Positions 17,745 through 26,321 of a DNA stretch of 64,000 nt are shown here, piece after piece. Each line of letters starts with the position of its first letter. Position 1 is the stretch's first letter. The position numbers and the translations under genes are program-made. The stretch lies in contig NZ_NESL01000002.1 of assembly GCF_003063435.1 (NCBI RefSeq), positions 558,001-622,000 of the forward strand. Reading direction: 5' to 3'. The notes under the pieces are model-generated. The model worked only from the letters and a program-made list of their open reading frames with translations, was not told where the DNA came from and did no database searches. Origin of the DNA: Limnohabitans sp. 2KL-1 (lineage in GTDB: Bacteria; Pseudomonadota; Gammaproteobacteria; Burkholderiales; Burkholderiaceae_C).

Positions 17745-18497
17745 TCAGGTTTTTTGCACGGGTTCGTCCAGAAAACCACCCGAACGCAGCGTGACCACCA
17801 GCGTGTCACGCCAGCCACCGGCTTGCTCGGGCTGGATGGGGGTGGTTTCGTGGATCACGCGGGTATCGTCCAGCAACAAAAGCGACCAGGGTTCGGTCAG
17901 CGTGAAGCGCTGGCCGCGTGGGCTGTCCATGTCAAAAACACGCGTCTCACCGCCTTTGATGCCGTGACGACCAATGAGGAACACCGCCACCCAATTCACG
18001 CCATCGCGGTGTGCGCCTTCGGGCGTGGGGCGGCCAATGCCGTCGGTGGTGTCGATGCGGAACTGGTGCGCTTCGGTGTACCAGGTCTGCTGGCCCTGCG
18101 CCTTGGAGGCCACATCGGCGAGCCACTGCAACAGCGCCGACCAAGCCGTTTGTTGCACCACCTCGGCGGCCATCGGGTCAAACCAGCGCTGCATGCCGCC
18201 ATGCAGGGCGTTGTAAGACAGGGGTTGCCAATGGGCGCGGTGCGGCACGGCCTGCACCTGGGTCGGCGTGACTTCAAAACTGGCATGACGCCTGCGCCGG
18301 TAGCGCCCGCCGTCCTTGAGGTACTGGTCGGGCGGCAAATCATGCCAGCTGGATTCAAGTGCCTGCAAGGCCGCCACGGACACACCGGCCAGTTGGCATA
18401 CGCTGGCCACACTCAGCACGGCAAACCCCTGTACCGCCAAGGTGGCGTCCAGCTGATCGGGCGGAGTCAAAGGGGGTTGCAGCGTCTGTTGAGGCAT
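17745..18497 (-). CDS. 2OG-Fe(II) dioxygenase family protein (isoleucine-hydroxylase-like)
   Basis: The 250-residue protein has the non-heme iron triad of the 2OG-Fe_Oxy_2 family: the His and Asp of GAHRDGVNW, and the distal His in RVIHETTPI, followed by the arginine in GWRDTLVV that would hold 2-oxoglutarate. Studied family members hydroxylate free amino acids such as isoleucine. The substrate here is unknown. ATG at 18497 is the chosen start; a TTG at 18530 adds 11 residues and neither has a good ribosome site. It is the last of four genes on this strand (ligase, flavin oxidoreductase, MetE-like, this one), with a 139-base gap before it. Confidence 0.78.
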   Translation of the reverse strand: MPQQTLQPPLTPPDQLDATLAVQGFAVLSVASVCQLAGVSVAALQALESSWHDLPPDQYLKDGGRYRRRRHASFEVTPTQVQAVPHRAHWQPLSYNALHGGMQRWFDPMAAEVVQQTAWSALLQWLADVASKAQGQQTWYTEAHQFRIDTTDGIGRPTPEGAHRDGVNWVAVFLIGRHGIKGGETRVFDMDSPRGQRFTLTEPWSLLLLDDTRVIHETTPIQPEQAGGWRDTLVVTLRSGGFLDEPVQKT

Positions 18498-18636
18498 GGA
18501 AGCATCCGAAAATTCAAGCAAAGTAGGCAAGCATAACGCCCGACCAAGCCTGAGCGCATTGATCGAATCGCAATGGTCTCCTTTCGAGGGAGGGGTTGGT
18601 GTGGATCAGCCCTCGGCCGAAGAAAGCCATCGCCCT

Positions 18637-19656
18637 TCAGGCGTAGCGCTGGCTGGCCAGCTTGGCCCCCTCGGCCAGCGCCTTGAGCTTGGCCTCGGCC
18701 ACAGCGCGGCTCATGGGAGCCAGGCCGCAGTTGGTGCAGGCGATCAGGCGGTTCTTGGGCACGAACTGCAAGGCGCGGCCAATCGTGTCGGCGATTTCTT
18801 CGGGCGTTTCGATGGCTGGGTTGGCCACGTCGATCACGCCCACCATGACGTCCTTGCCTTCCAGCAGCTTCATCATCTCCATCGGCACATGCGAGTGCAT
18901 GCACTCCAGACTGACCTGCTGGATGCTGCTCTTGGCCAGGGCCGGGAACACCTTTTCATACTGACGCCATTCGTCGCCCAGCGTCTCTTTCCATTTGTTG
19001 TTGGCTTCGATGCCGTAGCCGTAGCAAATGTGCACGGCCGTGGTGCAGGTCAGGCCCCTCGCGGCCACCTCGAGCGCTTTCACACCCCAGTCGGCGGCGT
19101 CGTCCATGTAGACGTTGAACGCGGGTTCGTCAAACTGGATGATGTCCACGCCGTCAGCCTGCAGCGCCAGCGCTTCCTGATTGAGCAGCTCGGCAAAGGC
19201 CATGGCCATCTTGACCTTGTCGCCATAAAAGCGGTCGGCCACCGTGTCCACAATCGTCATCGGGCCAGGCAAGGTGAATTTGAGTTTTTTCTTGGTGTGG
19301 GCACGGGCCAGCTGCGCTTCAAACGCGTGTACGCGGCCCTTCAGGCGCAGCGGCGCAATGACTTGTGGCACCTGCGCGTCATAGCGGTTGTTGCGGATGC
19401 CCATGGTGACCTTGTTCACAAAGTCGATGCCCTCGACCTGCTCGACAAAGCCGTGCACAAAGTGCTGGCGGGCCTGCTCGCCGTCACCGATCACGTCGAG
19501 ACCTGCGTCTTCTTGCGCCTTGATCCACAGCAGCGTGGCGTCGGCCTTGGCTTGCTGCAACTCGGGACCTTGGGTGGTCCATTGGGGCCAGAGTTTTTCG
19601 GTCTCGGCCAGCCAAGCGGGTTTGGGCAAGCTGCCAGCGATTGCGGTGGTGAACAT
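18637..19656 (-). CDS. MetE-like cobalamin-independent methionine synthase, catalytic domain only
   Basis: The 339-residue protein corresponds to the C-terminal (catalytic, zinc) barrel of MetE; the N-terminal MetE domain is missing. The expected zinc-site elements are visible: a His-x-Cys pair in AVHICYGYG near residue 210, a Glu in VSLECMHSH, and a Cys in ACTNCGLAP near 305. Substrate-side motifs GSLPKP and QFDEPAF are also present. Stand-alone core proteins of this kind transfer methyl groups to homocysteine, in some cases from donors other than methyltetrahydrofolate. The donor here is not known. It lies 27 bases after the flavin oxidoreductase gene and is probably co-transcribed. Confidence 0.86.
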   Translation of the reverse strand: MFTTAIAGSLPKPAWLAETEKLWPQWTTQGPELQQAKADATLLWIKAQEDAGLDVIGDGEQARQHFVHGFVEQVEGIDFVNKVTMGIRNNRYDAQVPQVIAPLRLKGRVHAFEAQLARAHTKKKLKFTLPGPMTIVDTVADRFYGDKVKMAMAFAELLNQEALALQADGVDIIQFDEPAFNVYMDDAADWGVKALEVAARGLTCTTAVHICYGYGIEANNKWKETLGDEWRQYEKVFPALAKSSIQQVSLECMHSHVPMEMMKLLEGKDVMVGVIDVANPAIETPEEIADTIGRALQFVPKNRLIACTNCGLAPMSRAVAEAKLKALAEGAKLASQRYA

Positions 19657-19683
19657 GTCAAAAATCCTGAGGGTTTGAAAAAA

Positions 19684-20703
19684 TCAAAGCGTGGAGTTTG
19701 CCGCCAATTCAAATTCTTGGGCGAGCAGTTCGTACGATCGGCATTGGGCGGCAGGGTCATGCGTCCAGGTGATGACCACCAGCTCATCGACCTCCAGCCG
19801 TGCAGCCAGTTGGCGCAGCTTGCGGCCCACCGTGGCAGCCGAACCCATCAGGGCCGATTCGCGCAGGCGCTCCAGCGCAAACTGCTCGGCCGGGCTGTAG
19901 TCGCGTGCCGCTTCTTCGGGCGGCAACAGCGCCCCGATGCGGCCCAGATTCCGGTCCATCTTCCAGCGGGCGCGGCTTTCGAACAGACGCTGGGCCTCTT
20001 CGTCGGTGTCGGCGGCCAAGGCCCAGACACACAAGACGGCGGATGGCCTTTGCAGGCCAGCACTGGGGCGGAAACTCTCGCGGTAAATCTGCAGGGCTTC
20101 GTCAGCGCCCTGCCCGTCGGTGATGAAGTAAGCAAACGCATAAGGCAGCCCCAAGTGCGCCGCCAATTGGGCGCCGTAGTCCGAGCTGCCCAGCATCCAC
20201 ACCGTAGGCGCGGTGCCCGACTGCGGGTAGGCGTACACGTTGTGCCCGGGGTGGCCAGGTGGCAGATTGTGGCCACTCACCCAGGCTTGCAGCTCCATGA
20301 CCTGCTGCGGAAAGCGCTCCGAGGCATTGCGGTCGGAATTGAGCAACTGCGCGGTGCGCCCATCGCTGCCGGGCGCACGGCCCACACCCAAGTCGATGCG
20401 CCCGGGTGCCAGCGCGTCGAGCACGCGAAACTGCTCAGCCACCTTCAAGGGCGCATAGTGCGGCAACATCACCCCCGCGCTGCCGATGCGGATGCGCTGT
20501 GTGCGGGCGGCGATAGCGGCCATCAAGACCTCGGGGGCGCTGCCCACGATGCTGGGGTGGCTGTGGTGCTCACTCACCCAGAAGCGGTCATAACCCCAGG
20601 CCTCGGCCTTTTGCGCCAGGTCCAGCGTCTGGCGGATGGTGGCGTCCTGGCCGCGCCCGGAAGCGGCGGCCGATTGGTCAAGTATGGAAAGTCTCAAGCT
20701 CAT
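19684..20703 (-). CDS. LLM class flavin-dependent oxidoreductase
   Basis: The 339-residue enzyme belongs to the luciferase-like monooxygenase superfamily. It has the N-terminal LRLSILDQSA, the WGYDRFWVSEHHS strand-helix, GVGRAPGSDGR and a C-terminal arm LEVDELVVITW. Many short LLM proteins of this subgroup have no assigned reaction. They use reduced flavin from a separate reductase, which is not next to the gene. It lies 24 bases after the acyl-CoA ligase and 27 bases before the MetE-like gene on the same strand. Confidence 0.86.
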   Translation of the reverse strand: MSLRLSILDQSAAASGRGQDATIRQTLDLAQKAEAWGYDRFWVSEHHSHPSIVGSAPEVLMAAIAARTQRIRIGSAGVMLPHYAPLKVAEQFRVLDALAPGRIDLGVGRAPGSDGRTAQLLNSDRNASERFPQQVMELQAWVSGHNLPPGHPGHNVYAYPQSGTAPTVWMLGSSDYGAQLAAHLGLPYAFAYFITDGQGADEALQIYRESFRPSAGLQRPSAVLCVWALAADTDEEAQRLFESRARWKMDRNLGRIGALLPPEEAARDYSPAEQFALERLRESALMGSAATVGRKLRQLAARLEVDELVVITWTHDPAAQCRSYELLAQEFELAANSTL

Positions 20704-20727
20704 TTGAGTTTGGATGGGTACATGGGC

Positions 20728-22443
20728 TCAAACCTTAGCAGGTGCGCCCAAGGCGGCCATTTCGGCCTCTTGCAGTGCCCGCCACATGACTTTGCCGCTG
20801 CCGCTCTTGGGCAAGGCATCGACAAAACTCACAGCGCGGGGCATTTTGTAAACAGCCATGTTCTCACGGCACCAGTCGATGATGTCTTGCTCCGACACTT
20901 TGCCCTTGTGGTCTTGCCGCAAAACCACCACCGCCTTGACCGATTCGCCCCGGTAAGCGTCGCGCGTGGCGATGATGCACGCCTCTTGAATCGCCGGGTG
21001 ACGGAACATCAAGGCCTCGACCTCGGCCGGCCAGACCTTGAAACCACTGGCATTGATCATGCGCTTCAAGCGGTCGGTCATGAAAAAGTACCCCGCTTCA
21101 TCAACCCGTCCCATGTCTCCTGAGCGGAAAAACCGCAAACCGTCACGCTCAAAGAAAGCCGCCGCCGTCGCCTCGGGCCGCTTCCAATAGCCCTTGAACA
21201 CCTGCGGGCCGCTGATCACGATTTCGCCCGACTCGCCGGGCGGCAATTCGGCCAGGGTCTCGGGGTCGACGATGCGCGATTCAACGTTCATGAACGGAAT
21301 GCCCAGGCACTGCTTTTTGGGCGCATCGGGCGGGTTGGTGTGCGAAGGGGCCGCGGTTTCGGTCAGGCCATAGCCCTCCACATAACGCAGACCAAACTGG
21401 TCCAGCAAACGCTGGGCCACCGCCTCGGGCATGGCCGCACCGCCACCGCCGATGTAAACCAGGCTGCCCAGGTCATAGCGGTCCATGTGCGGACTGCCGA
21501 GCAAGTCGATCACCATGGTGGGGATGTTGGTCCAGTGCGTCACGCCCCACTTGGAAATCAAATGCCCTGCCACATCGCGGTCCCAGCGCGGCATGATGAC
21601 CAGACTGGCCCCCAGAAAAATGCTGGCATGCATCACGCTCACCATGCCGGTGATGTGGAACATGGGCACCACGCACAGCGTCACGTTGGCCGGCGTGCCG
21701 TTGCCCCACAGGCCACTGGACATGGCGTTGTGCATGATGGTGCCGTGTGTGTGCATGCAGCCCTTGGGCAGGCCGGTGGTGCCGCTGGTGTAGGGCAAGA
21801 TGGCCAGGTCATCGGTTTGGGCTTGCGGTGGCGGCAAGGCCACTGCGGGCGCGGCCATCAGATCGGCCCAGGCATGCACCTGACCTGTGGCCAGGGCGGG
21901 CAAGTCCCGCACCGGCAACAACCAGGGACGCCAAGCCTCGGGCATGTCTTCGGGGCCCACGACGGCCGGGTCAAACACATCGGTGAACTGCGTCACCACC
22001 AGATGCTGCAGGCGCTGCGTGTCAGGCAAGGCCTCGCTGGCCTGAGCCAGATCGGGTGCCAGGTCAGCCGTGGTCACGGCCACCCGCGTGTCAGGGTCGG
22101 TGATGTAGTGTTTGAGCTCCTCGGCCCGGTTCATGGGGTTCACCGGCACCACCACTGCATCTATGCGCAAGATGGCGAAATGCGCGATCACCAGTTGCGG
22201 ACAGTTCTGCATGTCCAGCACCACCCGGTCTCCCGGCTGAACGCCCAAGCTGCGCAACTGGCCGGCCAAGCGCTCGGCGCCGGCCATCAGCACCCGGTAA
22301 GTCCAGACCTGTCCCATGAAAACCAGCGCTGCTTTTTCGGGGTAACGCATGGCGCTGACCGCCAGATTCATCCACAAGGACGTCGCAGGCGCGGTGATCC
22401 GAGCGGGCAGGCGCGCAGGCCAAACGGCAACATGAGCGGGCAT
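20728..22443 (-). CDS. Long/medium-chain acyl-CoA ligase (AMP-forming)
   Basis: The 571-residue enzyme activates a carboxylic acid to its CoA thioester through an acyl-adenylate. The P-loop YTSGTTGLPKG, the GYGLTET motif, the hinge region (FRSGDMGRVDEAGYFFMTDR) and the C-terminal lysine motif GSGKVMWR are intact. Length and motifs fit fatty-acid-type ligases; chain length cannot be told. It is the first gene of the leftward set with the LLM and MetE-like genes. About 190 A/T-rich bases upstream separate it from the divergent HTH-receiver gene. Confidence 0.9.
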   Translation of the reverse strand: MPAHVAVWPARLPARITAPATSLWMNLAVSAMRYPEKAALVFMGQVWTYRVLMAGAERLAGQLRSLGVQPGDRVVLDMQNCPQLVIAHFAILRIDAVVVPVNPMNRAEELKHYITDPDTRVAVTTADLAPDLAQASEALPDTQRLQHLVVTQFTDVFDPAVVGPEDMPEAWRPWLLPVRDLPALATGQVHAWADLMAAPAVALPPPQAQTDDLAILPYTSGTTGLPKGCMHTHGTIMHNAMSSGLWGNGTPANVTLCVVPMFHITGMVSVMHASIFLGASLVIMPRWDRDVAGHLISKWGVTHWTNIPTMVIDLLGSPHMDRYDLGSLVYIGGGGAAMPEAVAQRLLDQFGLRYVEGYGLTETAAPSHTNPPDAPKKQCLGIPFMNVESRIVDPETLAELPPGESGEIVISGPQVFKGYWKRPEATAAAFFERDGLRFFRSGDMGRVDEAGYFFMTDRLKRMINASGFKVWPAEVEALMFRHPAIQEACIIATRDAYRGESVKAVVVLRQDHKGKVSEQDIIDWCRENMAVYKMPRAVSFVDALPKSGSGKVMWRALQEAEMAALGAPAKV

Positions 22444-22637
22444 GGAAAAGTCTCCTCACTGGTGATAGAAAACGATATTAATCCCCGGACCTCTCTAGAC
22501 GACCCCTTCAACAGTCGCAGCGGGGACCCTGTTAGTTTTTCAATTAATTTGTATTAAATTGTTTCACCACGGCTTTAAAAGGATAATTAAGTACTATTTT
22601 TTAAACTGTTTGCCATTTTTATCACTAAAATAAACAC
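22444..22637. promoter_or_regulatory. A/T-rich divergent promoter region
   Basis: This gap between the divergent ligase and HTH-receiver genes is strongly A/T-rich in its right half (repeated AATT and TTAAA words). It must hold both promoters. I could not pick a single -35/-10 pair with confidence. Confidence 0.45.
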
Positions 22638-23258
22638 ATGCAAGCACACCACTCTCAAGACACCCCCGAAGACTACTGTGGCACGACCTACGCGGCAAAA
22701 CTGCTGGGCTTGTCAGTGGGCACCATTCAGACCCTGGTGGAGAAAAACGAACTCCAGGCCTGGAAGACACAGGGGGGACATCGACGCATTTCAATGCCGT
22801 CAATCCGGGAGTATCAAAAAAAGCACAACATGCTGATGAGCCCGATCGAAAGCCGGGAAAACCGTCTGCGGGTCTTGTTGGTGGAAGACGATCCAGTGAC
22901 CCGCGACATGGTGCGCGATTTCTGCAACCGCTGCGAGATGCCCGTCGATTGCACGGCCATGTCGTCAGGACTTGAAGCTTTGATCGACATGGCCAGCATT
23001 CAGCCCGATGTGCTGATCGCCGACCTGAACATGCCCGGCGTCGACGGCTTCGAATTGTTGCGCACGCTGAAACAATCTGCACAGTTTCAACGCATGACTT
23101 GCCTGGTCATTTCTGCTTTGTCACAGGAAGAAATTGCCGCCAAAGGCGGTCTGCCAGAGGGCACGATCTTCATGGCCAAACCTGTCAACTTGCAGTGGTT
23201 CAATGGCTTTTTCACTGCCTTGATCGCAGGCAGAAAAATCGAGCACCAAACGGCCTGA
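22638..23258 (+). CDS. HTH-receiver protein (excisionase/MerR-type HTH plus REC)
   Basis: The 206-residue protein has an N-terminal excisionase/BldC-type helix-turn-helix (about 15-55; TYAAKLLGLSVGTIQ, then QGGHRRIS) followed by a CheY-like receiver (about 77-200). Receiver residues are complete: D84/D85, phospho-acceptor D129 in ADLNMPG, S159 as the switch residue and K181 in AKPVN. The order is the reverse of ordinary response regulators, whose receiver comes first. It is therefore likely a DNA-binding protein controlled by phosphorylation from an unlinked kinase. No kinase lies next to it. A strong hairpin terminator follows. Confidence 0.85.
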   Translation: MQAHHSQDTPEDYCGTTYAAKLLGLSVGTIQTLVEKNELQAWKTQGGHRRISMPSIREYQKKHNMLMSPIESRENRLRVLLVEDDPVTRDMVRDFCNRCEMPVDCTAMSSGLEALIDMASIQPDVLIADLNMPGVDGFELLRTLKQSAQFQRMTCLVISALSQEEIAAKGGLPEGTIFMAKPVNLQWFNGFFTALIAGRKIEHQTA

Positions 23259-23303
23259 CTGCAAGCCGCCCAGCAACAGCGAAATGGGGTGCCGATGCTG
23301 ATA

Positions 23304-23326
23304 AAAGGGGCTTTGAAAGCCCCTTT
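23304..23326. terminator. Rho-independent terminator
   Basis: AAAGGGGCTTT and AAAGCCCCTTT form a near-perfect stem with a minimal loop and T-rich 3' side. It lies between the convergent HTH-receiver and LysR genes. Confidence 0.78.
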
Positions 23327-23344
23327 GTCATTTTGAAGTCCGCC

Positions 23345-24262
23345 TCAAACCGGTTTTTTGCCAGCGCGCCAATAGGCTGGCGAAGAAAACCGGTCTGCCA
23401 AAAACTGAACAAACGTGCGAATGCGCTCGGGCAACCTGCGGTCTGGCAGAAAAACCGCATACAAGGTGCTCTCTGGCAAGCTGTAGTCGCTGAGCAACTC
23501 GACCAGCTGACCCGAAGCCAAATAGGGGGCAATGGCAAATGAGGGCAATGCTGCAATGCCCAAACCGGCAATGGCAGCGTCCAGCAAGCCCTCGGCCACG
23601 TTGGAGCGCAAATTGCCCGACACCTTGATGCTTTGCTCCCCCTCACGCCCCTTGAACCGCCAGTCTCCTCCTTTGGGCCGGTCGTAAACCAGACAATTGA
23701 AATCCAGTAAATCTCGCGGCATCACGGGCACGCCATGTCGGCTGATGTAATCCGGTGAGGCCACCACCATCCATCGCGCAGGCGCCAGGCGGCGTGCCAC
23801 CAAATTGCTCAGGCGCGGCTCTTCGGCCAGTCGCACCACCAAATCCGCGTTGCCCGAGATCAAATCGGCAAAGCGCTCGGACAAAGTGACTTCAATCTGA
23901 ATGGACGGGTTGAGCACCAGAAAATCGTTCACGGCTGGCAGAAGGTGCATGCGCCCAAAGGTGATGGCCGTGCTGATGCGTATCAGGCCATGCGAGCCGC
24001 GCGACAACTCTTCCACATCCCGTACCGCCTGATCGGCCTCGGCCACGATGCGTGAGCAACGGTCATAAAACCGCTCCCCAGCCTGGGTCAGCCCAAGCTT
24101 GCGGGTGCTGCGGTTGAGCAATTTGACACCCAGTGAGACTTCCAGATCCTGGATGTGCCGCGTAGCCAGCGCTTTGGAAATGCCGCAATGGTCTGCAGCC
24201 AAAGTAAAGCTGCCTGCTTTCACGACCGCCACAAAAGTGGCCAGTGCATTCAAGTCGCGCAT
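23345..24262 (-). CDS. LysR family transcriptional regulator
   Basis: The 305-residue protein has the LysR winged helix at residues 1-60 (ALATFVAVVKAGSFTLAADHCGISKALATRHIQDLE) and a periplasmic-binding-like effector domain in the rest. It belongs to the large subgroup with the RFYDRC..I..EAD linker. It is divergent from the hydrolase/hydrolase/Bug operon with about 145 bases between, the classical arrangement for a LysR protein controlling the neighbouring catabolic genes and itself. The effector is unknown, presumably the operon's substrate or a product. Confidence 0.9.
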   Translation of the reverse strand: MRDLNALATFVAVVKAGSFTLAADHCGISKALATRHIQDLEVSLGVKLLNRSTRKLGLTQAGERFYDRCSRIVAEADQAVRDVEELSRGSHGLIRISTAITFGRMHLLPAVNDFLVLNPSIQIEVTLSERFADLISGNADLVVRLAEEPRLSNLVARRLAPARWMVVASPDYISRHGVPVMPRDLLDFNCLVYDRPKGGDWRFKGREGEQSIKVSGNLRSNVAEGLLDAAIAGLGIAALPSFAIAPYLASGQLVELLSDYSLPESTLYAVFLPDRRLPERIRTFVQFLADRFSSPAYWRAGKKPV

Positions 24263-24408
24263 GGGGTCATGCCTGTAAACAATGTATTCACGAAAAGCCC
24301 TTCCACGGCCGGATTCACAAAAGTATAGTCACCCAAGAGATTTGACAGAACCGCCCATGAAGCGGCCTGTCGACTCATTTTTCAACATTCACCCGAGGCT
24401 GTAACACC

Positions 24409-25302
24409 GTGATCTGGAGTCAAGACTATTTTGTGAACCGCGAAGATGTTCGCCTGTATGTGTACCGCAAGCGCGCTACCGCCCCCCAATCCGGCGAGGC
24501 CATCCAACCCGTTTTGTTGCTGGTCCATGGCTCCACCGTTTCAGGGCGCAACACCTACGACCTGCAAGTGCCCGAAGGCCAAGACTACTCGGTCATGGAT
24601 TACTTCGCGGCCCGAGGTTACGACGTCTGGACGGTAGACCATGAGGGCTATGGGCGCTCCAGTTGGTCAGGCCGGGGTAACAGCGACGTACGCACTGGTG
24701 CCATGGACCTGGCTGCAGTGGTCCCTTTCATACTGAAGGAAACCGGCGCTGAAAAAATCAACATTTTCGGCTCATCTTCAGGCGCTTTGCGTGCCTGCCT
24801 GTACACCGAGGCGCATCCGCAGACCGTCGCACGCTTGGGTCTGTCGGCATTGGTCTACACCGGTGCGGGCTCGCCCACCTTGGAGCAGCGACGCAAAAAA
24901 CTGCCCGAGTACAGCACCAGCCCCCGCCGCAAAGTTGATCTGGCTTTTTACGAAGGCATGTTCAACCGTGACAAACCTGGCTCCAGCGAAGACAGTGTCC
25001 CCAAAGCCATTGCAGCGGCCGAGTTGCCTCTGGTCAGCGAAGTGCCCACCGGCACCTACGTCGACATGTGCGCCAACTTGCCCCTGACGCAACCTGAAGC
25101 CATCCCCTGCCCCACTTTGGTGATCAGGGGGGAGTTCGATGGCATTGCTGCCGAGCCTGATTTGCTCGATTTCTTCGCCCGCTTACCCACCAAAGACAAG
25201 CAATTTGTGGTGCTGTCCGGCATTGCCCACAACCCCATGATGGGCATCGTCCGTCACAAATTCCACCATGCGCTGGAGAGCTTTCTGAAAGCCCCCATGT
25301 AG
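24409..25302 (+). CDS. Alpha/beta hydrolase (first of two paralogues)
   Basis: The 297-residue protein has the alpha/beta-hydrolase elements in order: LLLVHGSTVSG (oxyanion), DHEGYGRS, the nucleophile elbow G121-S-S123-S-G, RGEFDGIA with a likely acid Asp, and GIAHNPM with the likely His. The start is GTG at 24409, preceded by GAGG. It shares many stretches with the next gene (PTGTYVDMC, RGEFDGIA, GAL[RK]A), so the pair arose by duplication. It is the first gene of an operon ending in a Bug receptor and is divergent from a LysR regulator. An ester or C-C bond hydrolase in a catabolic route is likely; the substrate is unknown. Confidence 0.85.
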   Translation: MIWSQDYFVNREDVRLYVYRKRATAPQSGEAIQPVLLLVHGSTVSGRNTYDLQVPEGQDYSVMDYFAARGYDVWTVDHEGYGRSSWSGRGNSDVRTGAMDLAAVVPFILKETGAEKINIFGSSSGALRACLYTEAHPQTVARLGLSALVYTGAGSPTLEQRRKKLPEYSTSPRRKVDLAFYEGMFNRDKPGSSEDSVPKAIAAAELPLVSEVPTGTYVDMCANLPLTQPEAIPCPTLVIRGEFDGIAAEPDLLDFFARLPTKDKQFVVLSGIAHNPMMGIVRHKFHHALESFLKAPM

Positions 25303-25403
25303 CCCTCAACTGTTTGCCCACGTTGGTCGGCTTGCAAGCGGTGCAGCCCCCGACGTGCCAACAAAAAGCCCACACAGAGGCCGAATCCAAGGAGACAAAC
25401 ACC

Positions 25404-26318
25404 ATGACAACGGTTCAATGGTCCGGAGGCCAAGAACACTGGACGAACAAAGGAGACACTCGCCTGTTCTTGTGGCGCAAGCCCGCCGCAAGCCAAGCTG
25501 TCCCAGCAGGCACGATTTTGTTTGTGCATGGCTCGTCCATGGCATCTCAGCCAACATTTGACCTGCATGTGCCGGGTCGCCCCTATTCTTCCGTGATGGA
25601 CTGGTTTGCCGAACGCGGGTTCGACACCTGGTGCATGGACAACGAAGGCTACGGCCGATCGGACAAGCACCGTCCCATCAACTTCGACATCAGCAATGGT
25701 GCCGACGACCTGGCTGCTGGCAGCGAATACATCTTGAATGCCACGGGCGTACAGCAGTTGCTGGTGTACGGCATTTCGTCGGGTGCGCTCAAAGCCGCCT
25801 TGTTTGCACAACGCCACCCTGAACGCGTCGCCAAACTGGCCTTGGATGCTTTTGTTTGGACAGGCGAAGGCAGCCCGACCCTGGCTGAACGCAAGAAAAA
25901 ATTGCCTGAATTTTTAGCCAAAAACAGCCGCCCGATTGACCGTGCCTTTGTGCACAGCATCTTCAACCGCGACCACCCCGGATGCGCAGACGAAGCGACC
26001 AAAGACGCGTTCGCAGACGCCATATTGACACTGGACTCTGCCATGCCCACCGGCACCTACGTGGACATGTGCTCCAAGTTACCCCTCATCGACCCCACCG
26101 AGGTCAAAGCGGCCACCCTGATCATGCGCGGTGAATTCGACGGCATCGCCAGTCTGGATGACTTGCTGAGCTTCTTCAAATTGCTGCCTTGCGCCAACAA
26201 ACAGTTCAGCGTGATGCAGGGCATCTCGCATGCCAGCTTCCAGCAAAAAAACCATCTGATGGTTTATCAGATTTTGCACAGCTTCTTTTCTCAACCCGAA
26301 CCATCCTACCGAGGTTAA
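25404..26318 (+). CDS. Alpha/beta hydrolase (second of two paralogues)
   Basis: The 304-residue product is a paralogue of the preceding gene with the same element order: FVHGSSMAS, DNEGYGRSD, the elbow YGISSGALK, PTGTYVDMC, RGEFDGIA and GISHASF. Its start is ATG at 25404 with AAGGAG eight bases before it. It lies about 100 bases after the first hydrolase and three bases before the Bug receptor gene, so the three are one transcript. Differences around the elbow suggest the two enzymes handle different esters or successive steps. It could also be a lactonase or a C-C hydrolase; the sequence does not say. Confidence 0.85.
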   Translation: MTTVQWSGGQEHWTNKGDTRLFLWRKPAASQAVPAGTILFVHGSSMASQPTFDLHVPGRPYSSVMDWFAERGFDTWCMDNEGYGRSDKHRPINFDISNGADDLAAGSEYILNATGVQQLLVYGISSGALKAALFAQRHPERVAKLALDAFVWTGEGSPTLAERKKKLPEFLAKNSRPIDRAFVHSIFNRDHPGCADEATKDAFADAILTLDSAMPTGTYVDMCSKLPLIDPTEVKAATLIMRGEFDGIASLDDLLSFFKLLPCANKQFSVMQGISHASFQQKNHLMVYQILHSFFSQPEPSYRG

Positions 26319-26321
26319 ACC

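Noticed and set aside
18496-21123. An 875-codon open frame on the plus strand
   Set aside because: It is antisense to the MetE-like, LLM and ligase genes, which carry clear family motifs. Its product has a His/Gln/Gly-rich composition typical of antisense frames in GC-rich DNA.
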